Shown here: positions 28,001 through 39,704 of the stretch, piece by piece
Numbering within the stretch: position 1 is the first letter of the stretch
Layout of the letters: each line of letters starts with the position of its first letter
Assembly: GCA_023846275.1 (NCBI GenBank)
Contig: CM043878.1
Location: 9,307,501-9,371,500, forward strand
DNA length: 64,000 nt
From: Vanilla planifolia
Taxonomy: Eukaryota > Streptophyta > Magnoliopsida > Asparagales > Orchidaceae
Direction: 5' to 3'
Position numbers and translations under genes: made by a program
The notes under the pieces: model-generated
Seen by the model: only the letters and a program-made list of their open reading frames with translations
Database searches by the model: none
What the model was told of the DNA's origin: nothing

Positions 28001-31000
28001 TGATGCAATAGCAATAAAAGAAAAACATTCGGTGATAAAAAATCAAAATTAATACAAACAAAATCCTAAGATTGATGAAAAAATGATAAACGAGGCACAA
28101 ATACTTTAAATAAATTAAGTAAAAGTAAAGAAAATTGATTATTTAGCTTATTTATGAAGAAAACATAATTTCAGAGTTTAACGACTGAAGGAAGTGACAG
28201 CATAGGAAAACAACAATGAGAAAGGGCTACTAACGATTTGAATGTTTTAGCTTGAAATTTTTCTTTAGATTGCATAAAAATTCATTTATATATTTGATTC
28301 AAAAATTCTCCTACTTATAGATATTCTCCAATGGCTAAAAACAAGCACTTACCAAACATAGAAAAAAGTGGTTAATATTCCTACGTCTTTCGTATTTATA
28401 ATTAGAAATAATATTTTTTATAAAAAATTCCAATTGTTCAAAATAACGACGAAAAGAGTCATTGCGCAGAAGTCGCTCAATCAGAACAATCTAGGAACGT
28501 TTGATTGCAATGCACAATTGAACATATGAGATTCAACTAGGGCTGTTTAAAAATAAGATTTGATCAATACTGTTAAATCTGACTCATGATCAGATAGTGG
28601 ATTTCGATCCTACAAGCAGGATACACATAGACAATGAGATCGCAAAATGGCACAATCAACAAAGGATATCTTCAGGTTTTATAAAACGGCGAAGAAGATA
28701 AAATCATTTGATCGTGAAATTGCACGATCAGACGGTAAAAATCATTCGATCGCGAAATTGCGCAATCAGACGATTTTGGCAAATCCCGCAATTCGAAAGA
28801 AAGTTATGCAAAAATAATGCTTGGTTTAGTCCCACACGGTACATTTGTGATCTATATTTCTCCCTATAAGGCATTACCTACGTTTAGCAGACAACCTTTC
28901 TTTTGGGGTTGGCTACGCCCTAGTCTACTCAAAAAGTCGCTACTAATGCGGCCAATGATTCATCATACTTGATTTATGGTAGGGACATTAATAACCCTAT
29001 CCGTGTTCTAGATTTGGTTTCTAGACTCGTTCAACATATCGAACAGGTTTAGAATTTAGTGCGTTAACTCGAAGCAATTTACTGTGACGAACTCATTAAC
29101 GGGTAAGGTAAGTTTGGAAAATTTTTTACTACTATGAAATATTTTGCAACATGTTAATTAAAATTTTTAAGGATAAGAATCAGATAAAATGATGATTAAA
29201 ATAAGATATATCAAAGATATTATAAAATTTAAATATTTTTCTAAGATAATTATTTTAATTTAATTTATGTGACATATAATAAATATTTCAATCAAACTTA
29301 ATATTTTAATTAAAATAAAATTAAAATACATTAAATTAAATTCAAAATATATCTATTTGTAATTTGTCATACCAAAACGATCTTTATAGGATTTAACATT
29401 TGCTCATTTTCTTCTTTAAATCTTTCACGAATACAAATATCAGCTATATAAAATCTAAAAAATCACTTAAATAAATTTATTAAAAATACTTAGGGTTTGT
29501 TATAATCAAACAAAACACTATGACTAAGGGTCAACGATACAGCAAAACGAATGTTACAAATTAGGCAAAGCTAACACATATATCTCATACTTCTTTTTCA
29601 ATGCTAAGAAAGCATTCTCTTTATCTTTTTCCAACTAAAATTTTTAGTTTACTTGAGTGAGGCATACAACAATATATCAATCTAAAAGAAGTCTTTGCTA
29701 AACTTACGAGATTACCAATCTCACAAATCTTTGAACCTCGATGAGGAACAATCAAGAGGGGTGGACTCTTAATTTTTTGTGACAACAAAGATTAATAACA
29801 AAAACAAAAAAGAAACTAGAAAAATTGAAATGAAACCATATAATATAGACAAAAAAATTGAATGAACTTGAGGGCAATAAAAAACTTAATTTTTCTCTAT
29901 TTTTTTTCATCCATCCCTTCATTCATTTTGATAAGGAATAATATATCATCCATATCTATGTTAATGATATATCCATATATAATTATTATATCTACTATAA
30001 CATGAAAAATAAAATGTTTTTCTTAAATCATATAACCATGTATCTGATACATATAGCTAGGATTGTAGCTCAATTGGTCATAACATATCCTTATCAAATG
30101 CAAAGCTATAGGTTCAAGTACCATAAATCACAAAGTAGATTCCAACAAATTAATCAAGGAAAGAAAATAAATATCAAAAAACTTTTAAGCATGAAAGTTG
30201 CAAATCTATGAGTGTTCTAAGAATATGTAAAGTTTCAAAATAATCCACTTTAACTTGATACAAAAAATAAACAAAACAACAAAGTCATGTCAAATAAAAA
30301 AATGCAAAACTCTAAACAATTTTTAAAGCAAACTTAAGAAAGTGATAACACGATAACAAAATGAAACAAATAACAAAATGTGCTCAAATGCTTTAGTTTA
30401 AAGAACACAAATCTTTTAGAACATGTTCAATCCAAATTGTCATTCTTTATCATAAAAACATTAATAATAACATAAAAATTAACTAAGATTTATAACATTT
30501 GCATATAATGAAACATGGAAGAGATAAAACAAAAACTATCAAAAACTACTTAGAACCAAACCAAAAACCAAAAAAAGAAAACTAAAACTACATAGATTGC
30601 AGGAAACACATAAAATCATGAAATACTCGACCATAATCCCAAATAATCTTGATATGAGAAATTTTAATACACCAAAAAATAAAGTAGAATATGCAAATAA
30701 ACACAAAATTACTAAAAACAACAACAAATTATAAAAGACTCCCACAATCAAATAAGGTCAACAAAAGACAAGAGAAATGACAAACATTCTCCAAATCATT
30801 AGTGATATTCCTTAGTTTGAGTTATTCTCATGGGTCTTCCACCTTTACCATACTCCATTCTAAACCTTAAATCCAAGTTATACAAATGTCATGCACCCAA
30901 AGTCACACTTTCATAGCTGGTATGCAATTGGTGTTCATAGGCATCGAAAACTTTCTACAAATGCTACTAATGTTTTTCATTGACTTTGTTATAAAGCAAA

Positions 31001-34000
31001 ATGTCACCAAATATAAAATGGCAAAGTTGTTCATAATCAACCACAATAATTCATTCAACATCAACATGATGGTTGCTTACATGTTTCATATGCAATTAGT
31101 GTTCATAGGCATTGAAAACTTTCTACAAATGCTACAAATGTTTTTCATTGACTTAGTTATAAAACAAAATGTCACCAAATATAAAATGGCAAAGTTGTTC
31201 ATAATCAACCACAATAATTCATTCATCATCAACATGATGGTTGCTTATATGTTTCATATCCTAAATGGCATAAATAAGCACTCATATAATCCTAGTCAAG
31301 TTTCAAACTCCATCTTCCATGTGTCTTCTTGTAACAACTTAGTGTGCTTCACTTTCTTCCAATGATGGATTATGTTTTTCTTTTGCCCTCTTGCCCCGTT
31401 TTCCCTTCAAACATAACAAGCAATCATTACTTTCTCCAAACACTATTTTTTTTATATTCTTCATATTGGTGTGTTTTGTCATATTATGCTCACATGCAAC
31501 TATCCTTTAATATTGTTTAGAAATATGAATAACTTTGTACACTAAAACCAAGATCTTATAAGCAAGAACCTACATTTCATGTTTACAATTGATTCATTAA
31601 TTTTGATTACAGAAATCTATTATTGAGCATAAGAAATAAGAATCAATCCAACATTTGAAATTGGGACCAAATTACTTTGACATTGACATTTTATTGAGCA
31701 CAAGTGATTTTAATAAGTTCAAAATTGAAAATAAAATATAATAGTGGTACAAGCGATTATGGTTAGTCCAACCTTAAAAATCAAATATAATATCATGAAC
31801 TTAATACACAACTAAATAACTTTTATGTGTAATCTTAAGTCTTATACTATCATCACTTGCTACTCAAACATTATAATGAAAGGACATTTTTCTATTAACC
31901 ATCCTTGTTACCACCCCATCAAAACCAACTTCTTTCATTGTCTCTCCTCTCATCTTTTGATTCTCCTCAATAAAACCATAAGCCACCGAATCCTTCCTCT
32001 TCTTGATTTGATCTCCCTTTCGAAATAGATGCCTCGCCAAGAACCTTGTAGTCTTCAACTACCACATCATCGCTAGAGATAGTAAGTTGATACAATATCT
32101 TTCATCTCCATCAAAAATCAATATTACAATTACCAACTACAATCATATCATTATTTGTTATTTCTCAAAATATATTATTATTTTCTTCCTCTTTCCTCCT
32201 CCTTCCTCCAAAAGAACCATTATTATTTTCTCATTTATTCCATTCTTCTAAAATTTACATCTGAAAGTATTTTGTAATGTTATTCTCAGTTTAAACAAAT
32301 TGTCAATATTGATATCAAATTTCAATCAATCAACACCCTAGTACAACACCTTTTTATTCAGCATATTTGCATCTTGTTACTAAAAGCATTCGGTTTTTAG
32401 GGGTAAATTCGGTAAATTTAGTTTGATTATGACACCGTATCATTCTATGTTGGGCTTACTTATAACTAGACCAAATATATTAAATGATAATAAAATTCAT
32501 GAATTTGTGGGTGAAACCAGCTTGTCTATTTAGCCCCATAAATTAACATTTTGTAAGTTTCTTAATTTAAGACCTCTTATTGTATTGCATATCCTTCAAA
32601 TACGTCCAACAATTCCTATAACCTATGAAACGTTCATAAAGAGGTAAAACTGTAATTTCTGAAGAGAAGCTAAGACAGAAGCTAGTTGCAAGGTACCATG
32701 TGACACAAATAGAAGAATCATGTGCTTTTGATTTGCGTACTTTTGAATGACTCGACAATGGTAATAATGTTCAAAACCTACCTCTTCAATTTTGGCTCGA
32801 AGAGAGTCACATTGAACTTTCTTTCCTTCAATTGTCATATCATTATCATGTGATTGTTTCTGCAGATTGATTCGTTCCTCTGCATTGGAAAACATACCTT
32901 TCTTTGCCTCCATAGCTAGAGCAGTAAGTTCTGGCTTTAACATGGTTTTGTAATCAACACCAATTACCTCAGCAGCAGATGAACCCTTACTATTGAGAAC
33001 AAGCTGGAAATGATTTTGGAGTTTTAACCTATAAACCCAAAAATGAGCGAGACATATATTTAGTCATAACTTTTTCACGGCAGAGAAATAAATCAATAAG
33101 AACGGATGTATGAAACCTCAAGTTTAAGGCAGGAAGTGCATAATTAAACCACAAATTCTATTACAATTTCACGTCATTTCCTTGCACTTTCTTCCAACAA
33201 AATATAGCCATGATGACCTCAAACTAACAAAAAATGACATCACATGCAGAACTTGGTAAAACTTGCTCCACGGAAAGGACACATTGAGGACCAATGGAAC
33301 ACTTACTTCCTGATTGCGTGATTGCACTGCTCTGTTAAAGCTTCGATCTCCCTGTAGTTCCTCTCTACTTCAGTGTTAAGCTTCCAAGCTTTCTCATCCA
33401 TTTCATTCCTCCTGCTTTCCCCCTCTGCAATATCCCTCTCCACCACCTGAATCTCCCGCGTCATCCTCTCCAAATCCCTCGTGCTCAACGCCTGACTTCG
33501 AACCCTCTCCCTCAACCCGTGGTTCTCCTCGTCCAGCACCTTCTTCTCCAACTCCTTCACCTCCAGCTCTCTTTCTCTTTCCGCAAGTTCCCGTTTTTTC
33601 TCCTCAACAATACGAGAAAATTTATCTGCATCATCCTGAAATTTCTTGACATCTTCCCCAAGCGCGGCCCTCTCCGCTTGCAGCGCCTCAAGGCGGGTAG
33701 GAGCAGCGGAGGCCTCCTGGAGCTTGCTTTCTGATTGGGCAATCGCAACCTCAAGGGCCTCAGCTGCTTTAATTGCCAAATCAGCATGGCGGTCGATCCT
33801 ATCAAGGTACTCCGCGTCTAGCTCTTCCACAGCACTGTCGTCCCCGGAAAGAAAGAGGGAGTAAGCGCGGGCTATGTAGCTGTGGACGTCGTCATCGGTG
33901 GACCGTCTGTGAAAGGAGGGGTTGGAGGCTAGGTGATCAGCAGCGCGTGCTAGCTGCACGAGCCAGTGGAGAACGGCGAGCACGGAGGGCCAGGCGTGGG

Positions 34001-34469
34001 GGGTAGAGGGGGCCTTCAGAGCGGATTTGCTTAGTTTAAAAGGGCAACGAAGGGAAGCAAGGAGATGAGGAAGGTCACGGTTGAGGTCAGGGAGAGGATG
34101 GTCGAAGTCTAGGCGGGAGAGAAGCAGACGGAGGGCGTCAGTAATGTCGCGAGCTCTAGGAAACGGGGGTTTGAGGTGGATGGGGGGCGAAAAGGAGGAG
34201 AGGTAGGAGTTGACGGCTCGGAGATATGAAGCACGGTCGGATGGTGCAGCAGAGACGGTGGTGTAAGAGGAGATACCGCCGGCGGAGGAGGGCCGACTGC
34301 TAGCGAGACTCGAGGCGTCGGAGTCACGGCGACCGCCGCCTATGATGGACGAGGGGTAGTCGAATAGATGCCCGGCGGGGGATGGTGAAGGGCGAACGAC
34401 GTCTCCGGCAAGCGCATCCACGGCGGCTCTAGTCAATCTCTGCGGTGCCCCTACCCTCGGGCCTCTCAT
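25052..34469 (-). CDS. NDC80 kinetochore complex subunit (4 exons)
   Basis: Exons on minus are 34469-33307, 33028-32782, 25474-25328 and 25249-25052. They sum to 1755 nt, that is 584 aa plus stop, with GT-AG borders throughout and a codon correctly split between exons 1 and 2. The length matches plant NDC80 (about 570 aa). The N-terminus (MRGPRVGAPQ, then DSDASSLASSRPSS) and the globular calponin-homology region with CPFKLSKSALKAPSTPHAWP are diagnostic of the microtubule-binding head of Ndc80/HEC1. A long charged coiled coil follows from about residue 210 to the C-terminus. The protein acts in the NDC80-NUF2-SPC24-SPC25 complex linking centromeres to spindle microtubules. Exon 1 is GC-rich and the later exons AT-rich. 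Intron 2 is 7.3 kb. Confidence 0.95.
28701..28776. repeat. Two direct 38-bp repeats, each with an internal hairpin
   Basis: Copies start at 28701 and 28739 and share AATCATT-GATCG-GAAATTGC-C-ATCAGACG. In copy 1, GATCGTG and CACGATC are exact inverted arms around AAATTG. Related, more decayed words occur upstream near 28460-28520 and 28640. Function unknown; probably part of an old repetitive element. Confidence 0.6.
30060..30131 (+). other. tRNA-like sequence with A- and B-box motifs (pseudogene or SINE head)
   Basis: TAGCTCAATTGGT (30066-30078) fits the polymerase III A box, and GGTTCAAGTACC (30111-30122) resembles a B box about 33 nt further on. This is the spacing found in tRNA genes. The acceptor and T stems do not pair cleanly, so it is not a working tRNA. 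The body also recalls organellar tRNA sequence. It may be a tRNA pseudogene or the head of a SINE; no tail or target duplication was seen. Confidence 0.4.
30900..31370 (-). mobile_element. Ty3/gypsy reverse-transcriptase fossil
   Basis: Minus-strand translations resemble the gypsy reverse-transcriptase palm: a WKxxFET...GLYE-type stretch near 31290-31360, then an FGDILFY-type active-site region and the HL-HL-KVF segment after it. The element is broken several times, and neither LTRs nor other domains were found nearby. It looks old and lies within NDC80 intron 2, antisense to nothing else of note. Part of it is duplicated in tandem (30922-31257). Confidence 0.7.
30922..31257. repeat. Tandem duplication, 168-bp unit, inside the gypsy fossil
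   Basis: Copy 1 is 30922-31089 and copy 2 is 31090-31257. Both begin ATGCAATT-GTGTTCATAGGC and end ATATGTTTCAT or its close variant, with roughly ten differences. The unit is a multiple of three. For that reason the plus strand shows a deceptive 159-codon ORF (30886-31365) with a repeated peptide; this is a by-product and not a gene. Confidence 0.9.
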
Positions 34470-34501
34470 CTCTCTTTTCTGCTCTGCTTCACTGTATTTT
34501 G

Positions 34502-34540
34502 TTAGGGTTTAAAATAGTAAATATTTCGAATTTTTGGCGG
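34502..34540 (-). promoter_or_regulatory. NDC80 promoter elements: telo-box and E2F-like site
   Basis: Read on the gene strand, AAACCCTAA (34502-34510) lies 33-41 bp upstream of the NDC80 start codon, and CCGCCAAA (34533-34540) lies about 64-71 bp upstream. The second is the complement of TTTGGCGG, which fits the E2F consensus WTTSSCSS. Telo-boxes and E2F sites are known from plant genes active in dividing cells. The match is seen; the regulation is inferred. Confidence 0.5.
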
Positions 34541-35117
34541 CTCCTTTGAACTTAAAAAGAGCCGAAGGCGACAACAAAACCAGCTCACAAATGTTTTAAA
34601 TCATTTTTAAAATTTTTATTTAATTTTAAATTATATTTTATTTTCATTTATACAAACTTATTTTTCAAAAATTGTTTTTTCTTAATTTTTCTTATTCAAG
34701 AATTATTTGCAAACAGTTTTAATAGCATTTTCATGTATTGAGAAAATAAATCACATATTATAATAATCTTTGTATTTAAAAAAATTCTCATAATTAGAAT
34801 TTAAGCACATAACTTTGTCTTTTATTCTTTATTTCAAATATTTCTTGTGGTTTTAAAATCTAATTTTACTTTCATCATTATTCTTCAAATTTCATAATCA
34901 TCTTAATATATAAATAATCTCACATTGTCATTTCTATTGTCGTAATATAAATCACCTTTAACACCTAATGACAAATATATTCAACAATATGGTTTTTAGG
35001 CCTGTATATCACATACAAATCATTTAGACATTAAAACTTTGTAAATGCATGGTCAATATGATTGCCATAATTGCTAAATATTCAATCTTCATAATTTTTA
35101 ATAGATTTATTATTTTA

Positions 35118-35162
35118 AAAAAAAAACACACACACACACACAATTGTATATATATATATAAT
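35118..35162. repeat. Compound microsatellite (A)n(CA)n...(TA)n
   Basis: A poly-A run passes into about eight CA units, then TTGTA and a short TA run. This is a typical plant intergenic microsatellite. Confidence 0.85.
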
Positions 35163-37119
35163 AGCTTTTATAACTTTGGTCTCACATTATATGACTCAAA
35201 CACATCAAATTTTCACAAAATTAGCACGATTGAATTTCTAATAAAATATATTTTGATTTTTAAATTCTCCTCAGTCTCTTTAAAAGTTATAAACCTTTTT
35301 TTAATCAATGCAACATTTTTTTAAATTAAATAATTCACCAAAATTAACAATAATTAATAGAATTTTATATTAATATATTTGCTTACTTTTGAAAAAATTT
35401 TAAATACTTTTCCTCTTTGTAGACTGAAATAAACTATGTGGTCATTTTCTTTTATAAAATTATGTATCATATATTTAAAATTCTTTAAATAATTATTAAA
35501 ATAAATTCTTATGCATTTATCATGTAATAATATATTCACTTTCTTCATAGTTTCTCCTCAAATCTCTTACCAAAATCCTTTCTAGTCATGTGTCTTTTTA
35601 CAAGATTTACCTTATATCCATTCCACTTTTCGTCACATTCCTCCCTTCACCTAAAAAGATTCTCTACATAGCTTATGTATAAGGTTTAGAAGAATATAAG
35701 CTTCAAGAAATTTAGTTAATTAGGGATTAAGTAATCCTTTTGATTAAATCTCATAAGGAATTGTGTTCTTTATATTTGTTATTTGAGTTAACTCCCAAAC
35801 TTTGCCAAAAAAGAATAGCTTTCATACGAGCTTTACATCATTTATCTTGATATTTAAATTTTTTTTAATATTTTTCTCTCCCTTCTTATGATTCATCCCA
35901 CATATGATCATTATAATTTTGTTAAATAATTTATCAATTAAATAGAATAACAAAATTCATATTAAATTTATAAATGAAATTTATCCACATACCTTCGGGA
36001 AGTTATAATCACAACCAATGAAGCTTTTAGGTTGCTTGAGGTATTCTTCCAACATTTTCTAAGAGAAAGAAATAATTAATCACCTTTTCCCCTCTGAAGT
36101 GACTCACAAACCATCGAAATCTAGTGCAAGTCATATTGAACTTATCTATCATCTTATCTCATATATCTAAAGTGTTAACTACCCAACTTATGTCATAAGA
36201 CTATTAATTACCTTACTTAAGTTAAAGAAAGCATGGTATAGCACTTTAGCCTTTCTAGTAATATATTGTCTCAAATCAATTTAATTTTGTTCTGATTTTG
36301 GAAATCGCTGCTCATTAAGTCATCGATCCAAAAAATAAATTGTAACATATTTAACCATAAACTTTTTAAGGGAACCAATCATGGGTTATCTTGAAAAGAT
36401 GTCCCACATTTCAAAGCATATGATTTCACTTATTTTAAGAACCCACTTAATTAATTTTACTCTTTAAAATAAAGTTTCATTTATTGAATTTCTAATATCT
36501 AATATGAAACCTACAATTATCATTGAGAGTGTGTCTAAAAAAGTGTTTAAATATAAAAAAAATAGATTTAAAATTTGAGCATACCACTACTAAGGTTTTG
36601 ATGTGACACATTGGTAAACATATAGTTTGCACTTTTTAGATGTTACTTTAATTTTATATAAATTTTTAAAGTTCAACAAAGAAAGAAATCTATATTTGAA
36701 TAGTCTCTTATTTAATAAGAGGATGTTCTCACACTTTTATCAAGCATTTTGGCTTAGCTTAGAGCAATAAGTGAAGGAAGTAGGAAGGAGAGCATGGGGA
36801 GAGGAAAAGGGAGATTTGGGGATAATGTGGCTCGAATCTTTTTGGGTATCAAGGAAATTGAAGAGGAAGAGCTTGAAGACGAAAAGGAGTTTTTTGATAT
36901 TGTCTAACTAGAATCACATGTTTAGGCATGATCCTACTCAAATTCTTCTCCATAAGTCATATGAATGTAGTGAAAGTGGATCTTGTGTCATTTTAATCAA
37001 AATATAAAAATATGGTCCTACAAGACAATTTGCTAGACTATATACTATGACGTGTGCAATTAGAGGCTTAATATGCAAAGAAATATTAGCTTGTCAACTA
37101 ATGATTATACTAGGTCATT

Positions 37120-37375
37120 GAGTTGATTGGATAAGTACAATGAGTTTAAGAAGAATAACAAGTTGATAACTCGCCAATCCTTATTCAATAAGAATTGTTG
37201 AGAATCATACAAAATATGATGGTGTGATCAAACAAGTACGACGAGTTCTCTGGAAATCTTAAAAAGCACATTTAATCAATTGTCTAACCAATGCATGTTA
37301 AGGATTGTCTAAGTACAAATGTGTGATTAGATAAGTAGGAAAAGTTCACGAGAAGTCTTTATAAAGATCGTTTTT
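37120..37375. repeat. Decayed tandem repeat, unit about 90-110 bp, about 3 copies
   Basis: Similar blocks of the form GATxxxATAAGTAxxAxxAGTT followed by AAGTC or AAATC start near 37127, 37219 and 37329. The copies are poorly conserved. No coding content. Confidence 0.4.
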
Positions 37376-38997
37376 CTTACTCTTTATTCAACTTGTGTCT
37401 ACTTAGAATTATATAGTATGATAGAGAAAATTATATTATATGATATGAAACCAAAACATAGATTTTATGATAAATTTACTTATTCAAAAGCATATTCATA
37501 TTATATTTGTAATTCTTTATATTAGTTTACAATAGGTATATTTCTCTCAAATTGTACTTAATAATGTATTTATAATATTTTTTTTATTATAGTTTGTAGG
37601 CATATTTTAATTGTACTAATTTCAAAACATATTCATAAATCATCCATCTAAAACATACTAAAATATAATTACAATAGACTCATACTATAATTTTATAATT
37701 TATTTACAGAATACTCATCTTAAAGTAACACACTAAGTCATTAGTGTTTATGTTATAAATTTATCTTAAATTAAAATTAGAAAAAATTTATAATTTCAAT
37801 AAACATTTGCTCAATTGATACGTATAAAAATTTATAGATAGTATAAAAAATATATACCTTAATATACATATATTTTTATTGAAATAGTATAATATAAATA
37901 TTATATATAATTGTAATTATATTGTAAATACATCTTAAAAAAACAATATATTATTGCAATTGAACTGTAACAAAAAATTTAAAAATTAAATTAAATAAAT
38001 ACTTAAATGTAAATATACTTAGATGAGCTACTCTTACTATTCATAATAGTTGACATACTTATTTGACATGCTTTATTATGTATGTTATAAGTATATCTTA
38101 AAAATTTTTAAAATGTACAAGTTGTACATAAAGTACACTTAACATGTACAAAAAGATGTATAAAATTTATTTAAAGATATGTGTATTGTTTACTCTATTT
38201 AATCAATATGTTTTATTAAACAAATGGTAAGATAAAACCCTAATATGTAACCTAAATAAATATAACTAAAATAACTATTATGAAAGCATGTATTATATTA
38301 ATTTACAACAATTAAAATTATTTTTTACTTTAATCAAACTTAAATAAAAAGTATAACAAGGCTATCCAACTAGAATTCAATAAGAGGATCAAACAAACCT
38401 AAAGAACTAATAACTAGTGAGACATAAAGGGATCAAATTATGTAATTATATAATATAATCTATTCTCTGACATGATTGGGTCTAGACAGCATTGGACAAA
38501 GAATTTATTAAATTAGGTTCAAGTCCATAACCAAACCATCATGTCTGACTCAAACCAAGTTCTTCAAATCCAAGTAACAAAAACGAATCACTAACCCTAA
38601 CTTGGGTTGAATGGGTTCAAGTTTGTTTCATTATTGACCCATCTCAAGCTAACCATTGCAATTTTTTTTTTTTTTAATACTGCTGTCCTTCTGCTTTGAT
38701 CTGTACTTCCCACTTCGTCATCAATGGCAACCGACAATTGCCTACGTAGCTACTTACTATTACTACCAATCTTAAACGCAGGAGTCTTTCTTGCAACATG
38801 TATTGTATGTTAAATATGGATGTAGCCAACTAAGTATCACTCCTTCTCTCTCTATCTCCAAGGAGAATCGAACAAGGAACAATCATCGTCCATAAAGCTC
38901 ACCTTCTTCCATAGGCATTCCTTGCCCTAGTTTGCATCTCAAGGGTGAAGCGACCCTCCTTCCTCTGATCAACATAGATCAAGCTCAAGCTCGCTGC

Positions 38998-39704
38998 ATG
39001 GACACAGCTCAGTGGCCTCGACAGGTAGATACTTGTAAACTCATAGCAAAGGTGGATCTCTTGGAAGAGAAGAAGAACCCATGAGTCGTCTGAAGCATCT
39101 CAAGATTTTTTTACCTTAGTTTCTTTACTCTGTTCAGGGAATGGCAGAGGTGAATGCACTAGAGAGCAACAGGGGAGAGCTTCAGGTGGGGAGGAGAGTC
39201 GTCAACCCTCGCATGCAGCAGAAAACCCTAATCTGTCCAAGGTGCAACTCCATCAACACCAAGTTTTGTTATTACAACAACTACAGTCTCAGGCAGCCAA
39301 GGTTCTTCTGCAAGACATGTAGAAGGTATTGGACCGAGGGTGGATCTCTAAGGGACGTCCCGGTTGGAGGAAGTTCCAGGAAGAACAAGACCTCCCCCTC
39401 GAGCACTTCATCTTTCAATCCCTTGTTTGCAACAGCTGCACCTCCGTTGATGCTTTGTTCTCCTCGTCCTCCTTCTGCAAGGGACCTGCCAAACCCTAAT
39501 GCATGCTTTGCATGCTTTGAAGGGGGGTACGGCATGCACGGCTTGCAGGAGGGTGGACCTGATAGGCTTCTTGTGATTCCTTATGAAAGCTTTAAGCATG
39601 TCCCTGGAGCTGCAGATGGAGGAAATGGAAATGGAAACGGCCTTGTGATGAAGGCTGAAGAGGAGGAAGAGGAAGGTCATGGGAGGAGAAAGGGAGGATA
39701 TTGA
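38998..39704 (+). CDS. Dof zinc-finger transcription factor (2 exons)
   Basis: Exon 1 is 38998-39024 (MDTAQWPRQ, donor CAG/GTAGAT) and exon 2 is 39138-39704, giving 197 aa. The MDTAQWP start joined by one intron to the Dof domain is a layout known from one Dof subgroup, so I chose this start over the internal ATG at 39141. The single Dof finger is complete: Cys42, Cys45, Cys67 and Cys70 (C-X2-C-X21-C-X2-C), with [12 protein letters not shown] and [23 protein letters not shown]. It should be a nuclear regulator binding AAAG-core promoter sites. The C-terminal part has an acidic run near residues 182-187 and is shorter than in many Dof proteins (often 250-400 aa). Two AATAAA signals follow at 39750 and 39795. 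Its target genes cannot be told from sequence. Confidence 0.95.

Larger units (their letters stand above)
25475..32781 (-). other. Intron 2 of NDC80 (7.3 kb), carrying repeats and fossils
   Basis: The intron is flanked by exon 2 ending ...AKIEE and exon 3 starting AESKVDLL; the protein reads through in frame. Inside lie a Ty3/gypsy fossil (30.9-31.4 kb), a tRNA-like sequence (30.06-30.13 kb), hairpin-forming 38-bp repeats (28701-28776) and a low-complexity AT-rich stretch (27.6-27.85 kb). A GC-richer unclassified segment at 28430-29110 may be an old insertion. The remainder is AT-rich with no recognisable content. Confidence 0.8.
34541..38997. other. Intergenic AT-rich region between NDC80 and the Dof gene
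   Basis: No gene was recognised in 4.4 kb. The region contains a mixed (AC)n/(TA)n microsatellite (35118-35162), a decayed repeat of about 100 bp (37120-37375) and a poly-T run near 38659-38675. The final 300 bp include a CT-rich stretch (about 38840-38862) that is probably the promoter and 5' leader of the Dof gene. Confidence 0.6.

Noticed and set aside
36794-36907. Small ORF of 37 codons (MGRGKGRFGD..., Glu-rich end)
   Set aside because: Short and compositionally biased, in AT-rich intergenic DNA, with no recognised domain and no supporting promoter or splice context.
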